Of a stretch of 43,715 bases of DNA, positions 16,426-25,030 are shown one piece after another. The notes below the pieces were generated by a model. It ran no database searches and had not been told where the DNA came from. It saw only the letters and a list, made by a program, of their open reading frames with translations. Location: contig DANO01000037.1 of assembly GCA_002497295.1 (NCBI GenBank), forward strand, positions 1-43,715. The letters are read 5' to 3'. The first letter of the stretch is position 1, and every line of letters begins with the position of its first letter. The stretch comes from Euryarchaeota archaeon UBA171 (lineage in GTDB: Archaea > Thermoplasmatota > Poseidoniia > Poseidoniales > Thalassarchaeaceae). Made by a program: the position numbers and the translations under genes.

Positions 16426-17478
16426 TTGGTACAATCGGGTGGAAAGGCAAATTATGCTGCTTCTTCGACTCGTGCGAAGTCAAGGAAATCCGGCCTGATA
16501 GACCTGGTTAGAATGAAACAGCTTCTGAAACAAGACGCCAATGCAATATCGGCTAGTATCGCTGACGCGGGATATAGAGCGGATCTAGATCTCTACGCTT
16601 CGAGATTGAATGGGGCTGAGTTAGTCGAGGCAGCGTTATCTCACAACTTAGATCGCGATTTGGCAGAAGTCCTCCACTTCTGTACGGGCGCAGTCCGAGA
16701 TCAAGTCGCGATTTACGCGCTTCGCTTCGAATATGCCAATGCCAAAACAGTGTTGAGAGCGGTTCACAGTGGAGCAGATTATGAAGTCCTGAGGACTGAG
16801 ATTCTCCCAGAAGAGAATTCTAGTAATCGTAAGTGGCTTGATATTGCCTCTAGGTCAAAAAATCTGGTTGAGGCAATCAACCTCATGGGGTCTTCTCCTT
16901 GGGGTAAAACTTTGTCAAAATTATCAGAGGGCGCAAATCTCCAGCAGATGGAAGACGCTCTTGACGCTGCATACTATGCTGACGCACTGAAATCAGTTTC
17001 TCAGCCAGGATCGGACTTCACACTGAAGCGATACCTCAGGTGCGAAATAGATCATAAAAATTTGATTAACATATTGAGATCGATACGACAAGGGATAGAC
17101 AGCGAAGGTATCATCCAAATTATGATACCAGGTGGACGCTCGATTTCAAAGGAAGTACTTCGGGCAATGGCTCGAGAAACTACTGGAATCGGAGCTGTCG
17201 AGACGCTTTCAAAGAAATCCCAAGGATTTGATTCAGAGGGTCTGATACAGGCCACGGAAGCATCAGAAGGTGGGTCTCTAGATCCTGTGATACAACTCCT
17301 TGCAAAGAAGCGAGACGCACTTCTCTACAGCATGTCCCACAGGAGTCCGGTATCGGTCTTACCCGTGGTTCATTACATCGAAAGTAAGACCCATGAGGTC
17401 CAGAACCTCCGTCTGCTAGTCAGGGGAAAAGCCGCTGGACTATCAAACGAGGCAATTGAAGAGCATATGAGGCGATAA
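16426..17478 (+). CDS. atpC: A-type ATP synthase subunit C (central stalk to ring adaptor)
   Basis: Funnel-shaped adaptor that joins the central stalk (D and F) to the proteolipid ring, homologous to eukaryotic subunit d. The 350-residue, nearly all-helical protein shows the family's three-fold repeat of 'L...L..A...RADLDLYASRL' type bundles. The typical final region is HYIESKTHEVQNLRLLVRGKAAGLSNEAIEEHM. The start is a TTG with a GGAGG site 7 nt upstream. Subunit F follows after one base. Confidence 0.93.
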   Translation: MVQSGGKANYAASSTRAKSRKSGLIDLVRMKQLLKQDANAISASIADAGYRADLDLYASRLNGAELVEAALSHNLDRDLAEVLHFCTGAVRDQVAIYALRFEYANAKTVLRAVHSGADYEVLRTEILPEENSSNRKWLDIASRSKNLVEAINLMGSSPWGKTLSKLSEGANLQQMEDALDAAYYADALKSVSQPGSDFTLKRYLRCEIDHKNLINILRSIRQGIDSEGIIQIMIPGGRSISKEVLRAMARETTGIGAVETLSKKSQGFDSEGLIQATEASEGGSLDPVIQLLAKKRDALLYSMSHRSPVSVLPVVHYIESKTHEVQNLRLLVRGKAAGLSNEAIEEHMRR

Positions 17479-17479
17479 T

Positions 17480-17779
17480 ATGGAAATAGTAGTCATAGGC
17501 TCTCATGAATTCACACTTGGATTCCAATTAGCAGGCGTTACTCGCCTGTATCACCCTTCATCAGAGAAAGAGATGGAATCATTCATCAGAGATCTCTTGG
17601 AGGATTCAACTGTTGGCATAATTGTCATGGACAACTCAGATCTAGCCCAACTTTCGGAGCGTCTCCGAGAGCGGATTGCGGAAAGCATAACGCCAACCGT
17701 CTTGGGCATCGGGACTCAAGAGGATAATACTCTTCGTGAGTCCATTAAGTCGGCTCTTGGAGTCGATCTATGGAAGTAA
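17480..17779 (+). CDS. atpF: A-type ATP synthase subunit F (central stalk)
   Basis: Small central-stalk subunit that sits on D. The 99-residue Rossmann-like protein has the family pattern: IVVIGSHEFTLGFQLAGV at the start, VGIIVMDNSDLAQLSERLRERI in the middle and PTVLGIGTQ near the end. Length is normal. It starts one base after the subunit C stop and ends 22 bp before subunit A. Confidence 0.95.
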   Translation: MEIVVIGSHEFTLGFQLAGVTRLYHPSSEKEMESFIRDLLEDSTVGIIVMDNSDLAQLSERLRERIAESITPTVLGIGTQEDNTLRESIKSALGVDLWK

Positions 17780-17801
17780 AATTAACAATGGAAGTGAAGA
17801 A

Positions 17802-19544
17802 ATGAGTAAAAATGAAGGAGTCATCTATCGAATATCTGGACCTGTCGTTACAGCGACTGGAATTGAAGCAAGAATGTATGAAGTGGTAAGAGTCGGCCAT
17901 GAGAAACTGATGGGCGAGGTCATTGAGATACACGGCGAGCAATCCGTTATCCAAGTCTACGAAGATACTTCTGGAATACGTCCGGGTGAGCCTGTCCTGA
18001 GTACTGGCCAGACTCTTTCCGTCCAACTCGGCCCCGGGCTCTTGACTCAAATCTATGATGGGATACAGAGGCCTCTTAAGACTCTAGAAGAGGTAATGGG
18101 CGTCTTCATCACGCGTGGTGTGGATGCTGACGGTCTCGATTTAGAGAAGAAATGGGAATTCGTCCCAACAGCCTCCACAGGCGATGAAGTCAAGGGCGGG
18201 CAAGTTATTGGTACAGTGCAAGAAACAGATACAATTACGCACAAGATCATGGTTCCTCCAAAAGCCTCTGGAAAGATTAAATCCATCAAATCCGGAGAAT
18301 TCAATGTAACTCAGACGGTATGCAAACTTGATGATGGCACTGAAATCCAGATGATGCAAGAATGGCCAGTTCGCCATCCGAGACCATATTCGCAGAAGTA
18401 TGCGCCGGATACCCCCTTGGTAACAGGCATGCGAATACTCGATTTCCTATTCCCCCTTGCCAAGGGCGGAGCAGCAGGTATACCAGGCCCCTTCGGCTCT
18501 GGAAAGACAGTTACCCAGCAGTCACTTGCGAAATACTCTGATGCACAACTCGTCGTCTACATCGGTTGCGGCGAGCGAGGCAATGAGATGACTGAAGTTT
18601 TAGATGAGTTCCCACATCTTATCGATCCCAATACGGGTAAACCACTCATGAATAGAACCGTTATGATTGCAAACACATCAAACATGCCAGTGGCAGCACG
18701 GGAAGCCTCTGTTTACACTGGAATCACGATTGCCGAATATTTCCGAGACCAAGGGTATGACGTGGCGTTGATGGCAGATTCAACCAGCAGATGGGCTGAA
18801 GCCATGAGGGAGATATCCAGTAGGCTAGAAGAAATGCCCGGTGAAGAAGGCTACCCAGCATACCTGTCGAGTCGCCTAGCGGAGTTTTACGAGCGCGCAG
18901 GCCGTGTCGAGACTCTCAATGGTGAAGATGGTTCAGTTACTGTAATCGGTGCTGTTTCCCCTCCAGGCGGCGATATTTCCGAACCCGTGAGCCAAGGAAC
19001 CCTCAGAATCGTGAAGGTCTTCTGGGGTCTAGATGCCGGTTTAGCAAGGCAACGACATTTCCCTGCAATCAACTGGCTTAGCTCCTATTCACTATATCCT
19101 CAGAGCCTAAACCAATGGTTCCGGGATAATATTGCCAGCGACTTCCCTGAAGTCAGGACCCAGATTAGTGCATTGCTAAAGGTAGAGGCTGAGTTGCAGG
19201 AAATTGTCCAACTAGTAGGATCAGATGCTCTCCCAATTGACCAACAATTAACTTTGGAAGTCGCCCGTATGATTAGGGAGTATTTCCTACAGCAGAACGG
19301 CTTCGACCCAATTGATGCCTACAGTGGCGTACAACAGCAGTACGCCATGGCACAAGCTATTCTTACATTCCAAGAAGAAGCAAAGAAGGCTATGGCTGCA
19401 GGTGCAAGATTGCAAGATGTTGTGAACGTGCCGGCCCGCACTGAGCTAATGCGAGCTAGATTCGCAGAAGGTTACTTGGAAAAGATCGGCGGGTTAGTCG
19501 AGGCCATGGTGGTCGAAATCGCAGAAACTGCGGAGGCCAATTGA
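17802..19544 (+). CDS. atpA: A-type ATP synthase catalytic subunit A
   Basis: Catalytic subunit that makes or splits ATP in the A3B3 head. The 580-residue protein has the N-terminal barrel (GVIYRISGPVVTATGI) and the A-specific non-homologous insert (about 110-185). The P-loop GPFGSGKT is at about 229-236, followed by YIGCGERGNEMTEVL, the Walker B region VALMADSTSRWAEAMREIS, the PGEEGYPAYLSSRLAEFYERAG signature and a helical C-terminal domain. ATG 17802 was chosen; the frame opens earlier at 17736 inside subunit F. Confidence 0.98.
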   Translation: MSKNEGVIYRISGPVVTATGIEARMYEVVRVGHEKLMGEVIEIHGEQSVIQVYEDTSGIRPGEPVLSTGQTLSVQLGPGLLTQIYDGIQRPLKTLEEVMGVFITRGVDADGLDLEKKWEFVPTASTGDEVKGGQVIGTVQETDTITHKIMVPPKASGKIKSIKSGEFNVTQTVCKLDDGTEIQMMQEWPVRHPRPYSQKYAPDTPLVTGMRILDFLFPLAKGGAAGIPGPFGSGKTVTQQSLAKYSDAQLVVYIGCGERGNEMTEVLDEFPHLIDPNTGKPLMNRTVMIANTSNMPVAAREASVYTGITIAEYFRDQGYDVALMADSTSRWAEAMREISSRLEEMPGEEGYPAYLSSRLAEFYERAGRVETLNGEDGSVTVIGAVSPPGGDISEPVSQGTLRIVKVFWGLDAGLARQRHFPAINWLSSYSLYPQSLNQWFRDNIASDFPEVRTQISALLKVEAELQEIVQLVGSDALPIDQQLTLEVARMIREYFLQQNGFDPIDAYSGVQQQYAMAQAILTFQEEAKKAMAAGARLQDVVNVPARTELMRARFAEGYLEKIGGLVEAMVVEIAETAEAN

Positions 19545-19558
19545 AGGAGGAATGATGA

Positions 19559-20941
19559 ATGACAAGCAAGGAGTATAAGACAATCACAGACATCAAAGGA
19601 CCACTAGTCTTCTTGGAAAAGACCGAACCGGTGGCTTATGGAGAAATCGTTAGCATTCGTTTGAGTGATGGATCCGAGAAGAACGGCCAAGTTTTGGACA
19701 CTTCAGACGATATGGTCGTTGTGCAGGTTTTCGAGGGCACTGAGGCGATAGATCGCAAAGCCGGAGTCAAGTTCCTGGGGGATGTGTTCAAACTCCCCGT
19801 CAGCAAAGGGCTAATTGGCAGGATCTTGGATGGCGCCGGACGTCCCCGAGATGGTGGCCCCGAAATAATCGCGGATGAAGATGCAGATATCATCGGTGCT
19901 GCGATAAACCCCTATTCCAGACAATCGCCCCACGACTTCATACAAACTGGGGTCAGTGCGATAGACTGCTGTACAACTCTAGTAAGAGGTCAAAAATTGC
20001 CTATTTTCAGCGCATCCGGCCTCCCACACAATGATATTGCTCTTCAAATCGCGCGTCAGGCAAAGCTCAGAGATAGCGATGAGGAATTCATCGTGGTTTT
20101 CTGTGCAATGGGTATCACGGCGGAAGAGTACAACTTCTTCAGATCGGATCTTGAGCGCACAGGCGCTTTAGAGAATGCTGCGTTATTCGTGAATCTTGCA
20201 GACGATCCTGCCGTTGAGCGACTAATCACGCCGCGCCTCGCGCTTACTGCAGCCGAATACCTCGCCTTCGAACATGACTATCACGTTCTTGTCATATACA
20301 CGGACATGACAAACTATTGTGATTCGCTACGACAGATTGGAGCAGCTAGAGAAGAGGTCCCAGGCCGACGTGGATACCCTGGATACATGTACACAGATCT
20401 CGCAATGCTCTACGAGCGCGCAGGTATCGTGAAGGGCAAGAAGGGTAGCATAACCCAATTCCCAATTCTTACCATGCCGGGGGACGATATCACTCATCCC
20501 ATACCTGATCTATCGGGATACATAACTGAGGGACAGATCGTTATTTCAAGAGAACTCCACCAAGCTGGAATATATCCTCCGATTAACGTCCTACCATCCC
20601 TATCCAGGCTGATGGGGTCCTGTATTGGTGAGAAGACTACGCGGGACGATCACAAGAAAGTCAGCGATCAAATGTATGCAGCATATGCGCAAGGCAGAGA
20701 ATTGAGAGGACTCGTTGCGATTGTCGGAGAGGATGCGCTTAATGAGAGAGATCTGCAACTTCTGAAGTTCGCAGATATCTTCGAGGATAAGTTCCTGAGG
20801 CAAGATAGGGATGAAGATCGAACCATCGATGAGACTTTGAATCTCTGTTGGGATCTCATGACCAGCATCGACACAAAGTATCTCGTCCGACTTGACCAAG
20901 AACTCATCGAGAAGTATCATCCTGAAGAGAAGAAAGAGTGA
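19559..20941 (+). CDS. atpB: A-type ATP synthase regulatory subunit B
   Basis: Non-catalytic nucleotide-binding partner of subunit A. The 460-residue protein has YKTITDIKGPLVFLEKTEPVAYGEIVSI at the start and no Walker A lysine motif, as expected. It carries LPIFSASGLPHNDIALQIARQA, VIYTDMTNYCDSLRQI, REEVPGRRGYPGYMYTDLAMLYERAG and the C-terminal LVAIVGEDALNERD. A GGAGG site (19546-19550) lies 8 nt before ATG 19559. Confidence 0.98.
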   Translation: MTSKEYKTITDIKGPLVFLEKTEPVAYGEIVSIRLSDGSEKNGQVLDTSDDMVVVQVFEGTEAIDRKAGVKFLGDVFKLPVSKGLIGRILDGAGRPRDGGPEIIADEDADIIGAAINPYSRQSPHDFIQTGVSAIDCCTTLVRGQKLPIFSASGLPHNDIALQIARQAKLRDSDEEFIVVFCAMGITAEEYNFFRSDLERTGALENAALFVNLADDPAVERLITPRLALTAAEYLAFEHDYHVLVIYTDMTNYCDSLRQIGAAREEVPGRRGYPGYMYTDLAMLYERAGIVKGKKGSITQFPILTMPGDDITHPIPDLSGYITEGQIVISRELHQAGIYPPINVLPSLSRLMGSCIGEKTTRDDHKKVSDQMYAAYAQGRELRGLVAIVGEDALNERDLQLLKFADIFEDKFLRQDRDEDRTIDETLNLCWDLMTSIDTKYLVRLDQELIEKYHPEEKKE

Positions 20942-20965
20942 ATTTGAGGCAAAGAGGAAAAATTT

Positions 20966-20974
20966 GGAGGTGAT
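20966..20974 (+). promoter_or_regulatory. strong Shine-Dalgarno site before the TTG start of subunit D
   Basis: GGAGGTGAT is a perfect match to the anti-Shine-Dalgarno tail. It is followed by TTG 20978 in the subunit D frame; the ATG inside the site (20973) is out of frame. Confidence 0.75.
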
Positions 20975-20977
20975 GTT

Positions 20978-21595
20978 TTGGCTTTGGATATCAAACCAAC
21001 TCGAAGTGAACTAATCAACCTCAAGCGACGCATCAAGCAGACTCAGAATGGTTACAAACTCCTCAAAATGAAGAGAGACGGACTCTTTCATGAGTTCAGA
21101 ATGCTTCTTGCAGACATGATAAAAGCGCGAGAAGATCTGTTGGAGGCTTACAGAGCCGCTATCAAGTCAATCAGCCTAGCGAGTAGCATAGAGGGCGCGC
21201 TGCCTGTCAAAAGCACTGCCATTGCGATTGCTACTCGTCCTGAAGTTGAAGTTTCGAAGCGCAACATCATGGGGGTCGTCGTCCCAAGCGTAACTGGAGA
21301 GCATCTCACCTCAACGATCCAAGAGCGCGGTATAGGGCTCATTGGCGGATCGGCGTATATCGATGAAGCAGCAGATGCTTATTCCAATCTGATCGAGAAC
21401 ATCGTAAAGGCCGCCGAGATGGAAGCAACTCTCAAGAAATTGCTTGCAGAAATAGAAGCCACGAAAAGAAGAGTGAATGCACTTGAATTCAAGGTCATCC
21501 CAGAAATGAAGGAGGCACAGACATTTATCCAATTAAGACTTGAAGAAATGGAGCGCGAGGAGACATTCCGTCTAAAGCGATTCAAGAATAAATAG
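20978..21595 (+). CDS. atpD: A-type ATP synthase subunit D (central rotor shaft)
   Basis: Rotor shaft within the A3B3 head. The 205-residue protein has the two long helices of the family: IKPTRSELINLKRRIKQTQNGYKLLKMKRDGL near the N-terminus and an Ala/Glu/Lys-rich C-terminal coiled coil (KRRVNALEFKVIPEMKEAQTFIQLRLEEMERE). The start codon is TTG behind a perfect Shine-Dalgarno site. It closes the operon; no subunit G gene is present. Confidence 0.96.
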   Translation: MALDIKPTRSELINLKRRIKQTQNGYKLLKMKRDGLFHEFRMLLADMIKAREDLLEAYRAAIKSISLASSIEGALPVKSTAIAIATRPEVEVSKRNIMGVVVPSVTGEHLTSTIQERGIGLIGGSAYIDEAADAYSNLIENIVKAAEMEATLKKLLAEIEATKRRVNALEFKVIPEMKEAQTFIQLRLEEMEREETFRLKRFKNK

Positions 21596-21630
21596 ACTCA
21601 TCCCGACCTCCATTTGAACAAGTCATTGAA

Positions 21631-24075
21631 ATGACTCCCCGGGGTGACATTCCCGGAGAGATACACTTGGCAGGGCAGAATAACATCACCATTCATCGTA
21701 GAGAATGGTCTCGTTCTGAACTTATCGAGCGTATGGCATCCCGCTTTTTCATTATCGGTGACGAATCAATAAGTCGATACTCTTGGATAGTCGAAGCCAG
21801 ATCTGGTTACTCAAACGGAGATGCCATTTCAGGACTCAATGAAGAACTAGTCCAACTCGGGCTCATTGGAACCATAAGCTCCATGGATCCCCCCACTTTA
21901 ACAATCAGGGACAAATCCTACGGGTCCGAAATACTCCCTGCGTGGCAATTAACCTCGATTTGGCTGTTTTCAGCAATAATGGCCATATTCGCAGGAAGTG
22001 CATGGTCCAGGAATGTCGGCATTCCTGGAAATACGTATTTCACTTCGACACTATACTACGTCTTGCCGCTTATCCTCACGTTGGCATTCGCCAGCGAGTG
22101 TAAGCGAAGGATGAATAGAGACGCAGGCATTAGGTCTGGCCAGATAATACCGCTTGCCATCCCTCAAATTTCACCCATATGGTGGCCTTTCGGACTCTTT
22201 GGCCTCTTCAGTCAGAAGAGTCCCGAACACACTCCCGTTCCAGATAGAAGGACACTTGCCAAAATCGAGATAACGATCCCTGCCATCCTATTCATAGTAG
22301 GTCAGCCGTTAATCCTGATAGGAATACTCCTCACTCCCTCCGCGCCTCCAGAGAATCTCGCATCTGCTCCACTGGTATTCCATGGCAGCATCATACCAAA
22401 TCTAATCGCACCGCTACTAATTGAATCAGATGTCGGAATCAGACTCCAGTGGATTCACCCACTGGGTCTTGCAGGACTGTCTTTGAGCGTTCTTGGGTGG
22501 TTGCTATTACTTCCGATTCCAGGTCTCCCGGGGGATAGGATCCTTTCAGCCATAATGGGGAGTGAGCGACATCTGGATATTTCTTCTCAGAATATGCTAT
22601 TCGTAGCGTCCCTTGGCGCCTTGGTCCTTGTATTCGTTTCAAGCGACTTCGTACCGTGGTTATTGATTGCAACAATTGCCTGTATGCGACGTTTCGGAAA
22701 TGATCAGCTCAGACCCCCGCTTGTAGTCAACTTGGCCGATGGATTCCCAAGAGAATCTCTCGAGAGATATGCAGCTGCAACAGTCATCATACTTCTCCTT
22801 GGGGTCCCTGGAATGTCTCCTGCGACTGAATTTGAACAATGGTCGGAGGGATTGGACCCAACAACATGGCCATCAAGTATCGAGGTTAATGCCACACAAG
22901 ATTTTGAAATTCCACTCATTCCTATCGGGGCGATACCCCTGTCAGGAGAAATCGCAATTGAAATCGATGATCCCTCTGAATCGGGTTGGCAGGTCACGAA
23001 TTCAGATGGCACGACAGTCGATGAGATCAAATTCGAGAATATCATTCAGAGTAATGAGCAAAAGATTTCGCTGAAGCTGGTATCCAATCCGCCTGAATCA
23101 TATCTAGTACATCCAGCCAGAATAATTCTCACAATCGATGACGGGGTCACCATCAGACAGCATCCGATACTCGTCACAATTCCAGGAGGAAGTGCACCAT
23201 TCTCGTCTTCTTGGTTGTTGGAAGGAAACTCTACGTCTGCATGTATCGATATCGAGACATCCATCGATGACCCTGGTGTCTGGTCCGTGGATCACCCATT
23301 CTGGTTATCGGAGAATACTGAGATGGAACCCGGTGTTCGGAGTAGGCATTGCATAGAACCTCTTCCAGGAGGCATAGAAGGTGCCGATAGGGATGACAGA
23401 GGGCGAGCGATGGCCCCAGAAATCACATTCACGCCTGAAGGAGAAGATCAGGGGGATGCACGTTCTTGGCGACTCCCCATAAAAGCGAGCGAATCCTGGT
23501 TAGGCCTTCCAAGTGGAAATTGGAGCGTTCCGGATAGGATGCTTATTCCAAATATCAGAATCTCCCACGGAAACCCTGATTTCGACCCCAGTTGCGTAAA
23601 AACATCTTCTATGGATGTCCATACAAATCTCGATGGGCCCATCGATTGGAATCTCGGAACTGCATCTTTGATACTCTCCCCGAACCCTATCTCAGTCAAT
23701 CTAACAATTCCTTCTGAGGGATGGGTGGTTGTGTGTGAAGGTCGTGAGTTGATCGAGGTTCTGAGAATAAAAGAGGGTCTAGATATCCAATCATCAGTTT
23801 CAGGCATGGGCATGGCCATTGATTCGGAGACATTCTCAATCGAGAATAGGGAGAATATGACAGTTACACTAAGCAGGGAATGGTCTGGAGACGTGCCGTC
23901 TCTTGACGTCTGGCATGTTGACGGCCCTGATTCGATAGCAGCAAACCAATCCGCAGAGGTAACAGTCACCTTCGATAGCGGCGGAGGTGTTCTCAGCTCC
24001 GTCTGGCTCACTACTGATGACAACGGAGCAGTTCTTCATCTCGCAGCCAGATGTCCATCGGGAGGCTGTACTTGA
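21631..24075 (+). CDS. inactive site-2 protease-like (M50) membrane protein with a large exported C-terminal domain
   Basis: The 814-residue protein follows the archaeal/plastid site-2 protease layout. An N-terminal alpha/beta domain (about 20-95) resembles that of archaeal S2P/EGY proteins. Several membrane helices follow (about 105-350), containing PVPDRRTLAKIEITIP (203-218, cf. 'SPIPNRxALFDIGxAGP') and HPLGLAGLSLSVLGWLLLLPIPGLPGDRI (276-304, cf. 'xPLxLAGxxGLLVTxLNLLPIxxLDGGRI'). The catalytic residues are gone: HExxH reads SECKR (155-159), and LDGG reads LPGD (299-302). Residues about 400-814 form an acidic, beta-rich, Cys-containing domain predicted outside the cell. ATG 21631 lacks a clear ribosome site. 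Follows the ATP synthase operon by 35 bp and overlaps panE by one base. Confidence 0.7.
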   Translation: MTPRGDIPGEIHLAGQNNITIHRREWSRSELIERMASRFFIIGDESISRYSWIVEARSGYSNGDAISGLNEELVQLGLIGTISSMDPPTLTIRDKSYGSEILPAWQLTSIWLFSAIMAIFAGSAWSRNVGIPGNTYFTSTLYYVLPLILTLAFASECKRRMNRDAGIRSGQIIPLAIPQISPIWWPFGLFGLFSQKSPEHTPVPDRRTLAKIEITIPAILFIVGQPLILIGILLTPSAPPENLASAPLVFHGSIIPNLIAPLLIESDVGIRLQWIHPLGLAGLSLSVLGWLLLLPIPGLPGDRILSAIMGSERHLDISSQNMLFVASLGALVLVFVSSDFVPWLLIATIACMRRFGNDQLRPPLVVNLADGFPRESLERYAAATVIILLLGVPGMSPATEFEQWSEGLDPTTWPSSIEVNATQDFEIPLIPIGAIPLSGEIAIEIDDPSESGWQVTNSDGTTVDEIKFENIIQSNEQKISLKLVSNPPESYLVHPARIILTIDDGVTIRQHPILVTIPGGSAPFSSSWLLEGNSTSACIDIETSIDDPGVWSVDHPFWLSENTEMEPGVRSRHCIEPLPGGIEGADRDDRGRAMAPEITFTPEGEDQGDARSWRLPIKASESWLGLPSGNWSVPDRMLIPNIRISHGNPDFDPSCVKTSSMDVHTNLDGPIDWNLGTASLILSPNPISVNLTIPSEGWVVVCEGRELIEVLRIKEGLDIQSSVSGMGMAIDSETFSIENRENMTVTLSREWSGDVPSLDVWHVDGPDSIAANQSAEVTVTFDSGGGVLSSVWLTTDDNGAVLHLAARCPSGGCT

Positions 24076-25025
24076 TGCGTATAGCCGTACTTGGCGTTGG
24101 ATCAATAGGCGGGCTGATCTTAGGGGCGCTCAGTACAACAGACCACGACCTGGTTGCAGTATCCAGAGCAGAAACAGCGCTACGACTCTCTGCTGAGGGA
24201 TTGGTCCTGCATCATCACGATGGCCCAATCGAAATGATCCCGCCAGGTAGATTTGAAGTCGTGGATACATCGATAGATGAAGAAGCATCCCAAGTATCGG
24301 GATCGATCGACATCGCAATAATATGCGGAAAGTCAGGAGATACCGAGCTACTCGGTCGAATTGCTCGCAAAGTACTCGCTCCATCTGGCATGGTTCTGAG
24401 TTTACAGAACGGTCTAGGCAATGTTGAGAAATTGAATGAGATTATCGGTAAAGAAAGAGTGCTAGGGGGCTCGACCACTCATGGTGCTTGGAAAGATGAT
24501 TCTGGAGGGATACACTGGGCTGGTTTTGGAAGTATAACTGTAGGATCCCTACAGAGAAAGTCCCCCGGGCATATCGAAACGTCTCTGATTCGGGCTTTCG
24601 AGAATGCCAACCTCAAACCATTGTGGGTCGAAGATCTCGACTCTTCTATATGGGTGAAGGCGATTATCAATGTTGCAATAAATCCCATTTGTGCCATCGC
24701 AGGTCTCGAGAACGGCATGATAGAATCTGACCCACAGCTTCTTTCACTTTCCCTAGCAGCGGCATCCGAAGCAGCAACAGTTGCAAGAAATAAGGGAGTC
24801 GATATCCCTGATATCGATATCGAGGGCAGAGTAATCGAAGTGATAAGGTCGACATCGAACAACCGCTGTTCGATGCTTCAAGACCTAATGTCCGGACGGA
24901 GAACAGAAATCGACTCGCTCTGCGGCCGTATTTCCGAAGAGGCCGAGGCGTCTGGAGTTCCCGTGCCTGTAAATTCAACACTCTACGCACTGGTGAAAGC
25001 AATCGAGACTGCGAATACAGTATGA
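24075..25025 (+). CDS. panE: 2-dehydropantoate 2-reductase (ketopantoate reductase)
   Basis: Reduces ketopantoate to pantoate with NADPH, the step after PanB in CoA synthesis. The 316-residue protein has the Rossmann motif MRIAVLGVGSIGGLI, then IAIICGKSGDTE and LSLQNGLGNVEKL. The catalytic-lysine region is SSIWVKAIINVAINPICAIAGLENG, followed by SMLQDLMSGRRTEIDSLCG. All fit PanE/ApbA. The ATG shares its A with the stop of the preceding gene (TGATG), and GGGAGG lies upstream, so it is probably translationally coupled to the membrane protein. Confidence 0.93.
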   Translation: MRIAVLGVGSIGGLILGALSTTDHDLVAVSRAETALRLSAEGLVLHHHDGPIEMIPPGRFEVVDTSIDEEASQVSGSIDIAIICGKSGDTELLGRIARKVLAPSGMVLSLQNGLGNVEKLNEIIGKERVLGGSTTHGAWKDDSGGIHWAGFGSITVGSLQRKSPGHIETSLIRAFENANLKPLWVEDLDSSIWVKAIINVAINPICAIAGLENGMIESDPQLLSLSLAAASEAATVARNKGVDIPDIDIEGRVIEVIRSTSNNRCSMLQDLMSGRRTEIDSLCGRISEEAEASGVPVPVNSTLYALVKAIETANTV

Positions 25026-25030
25026 GATAA

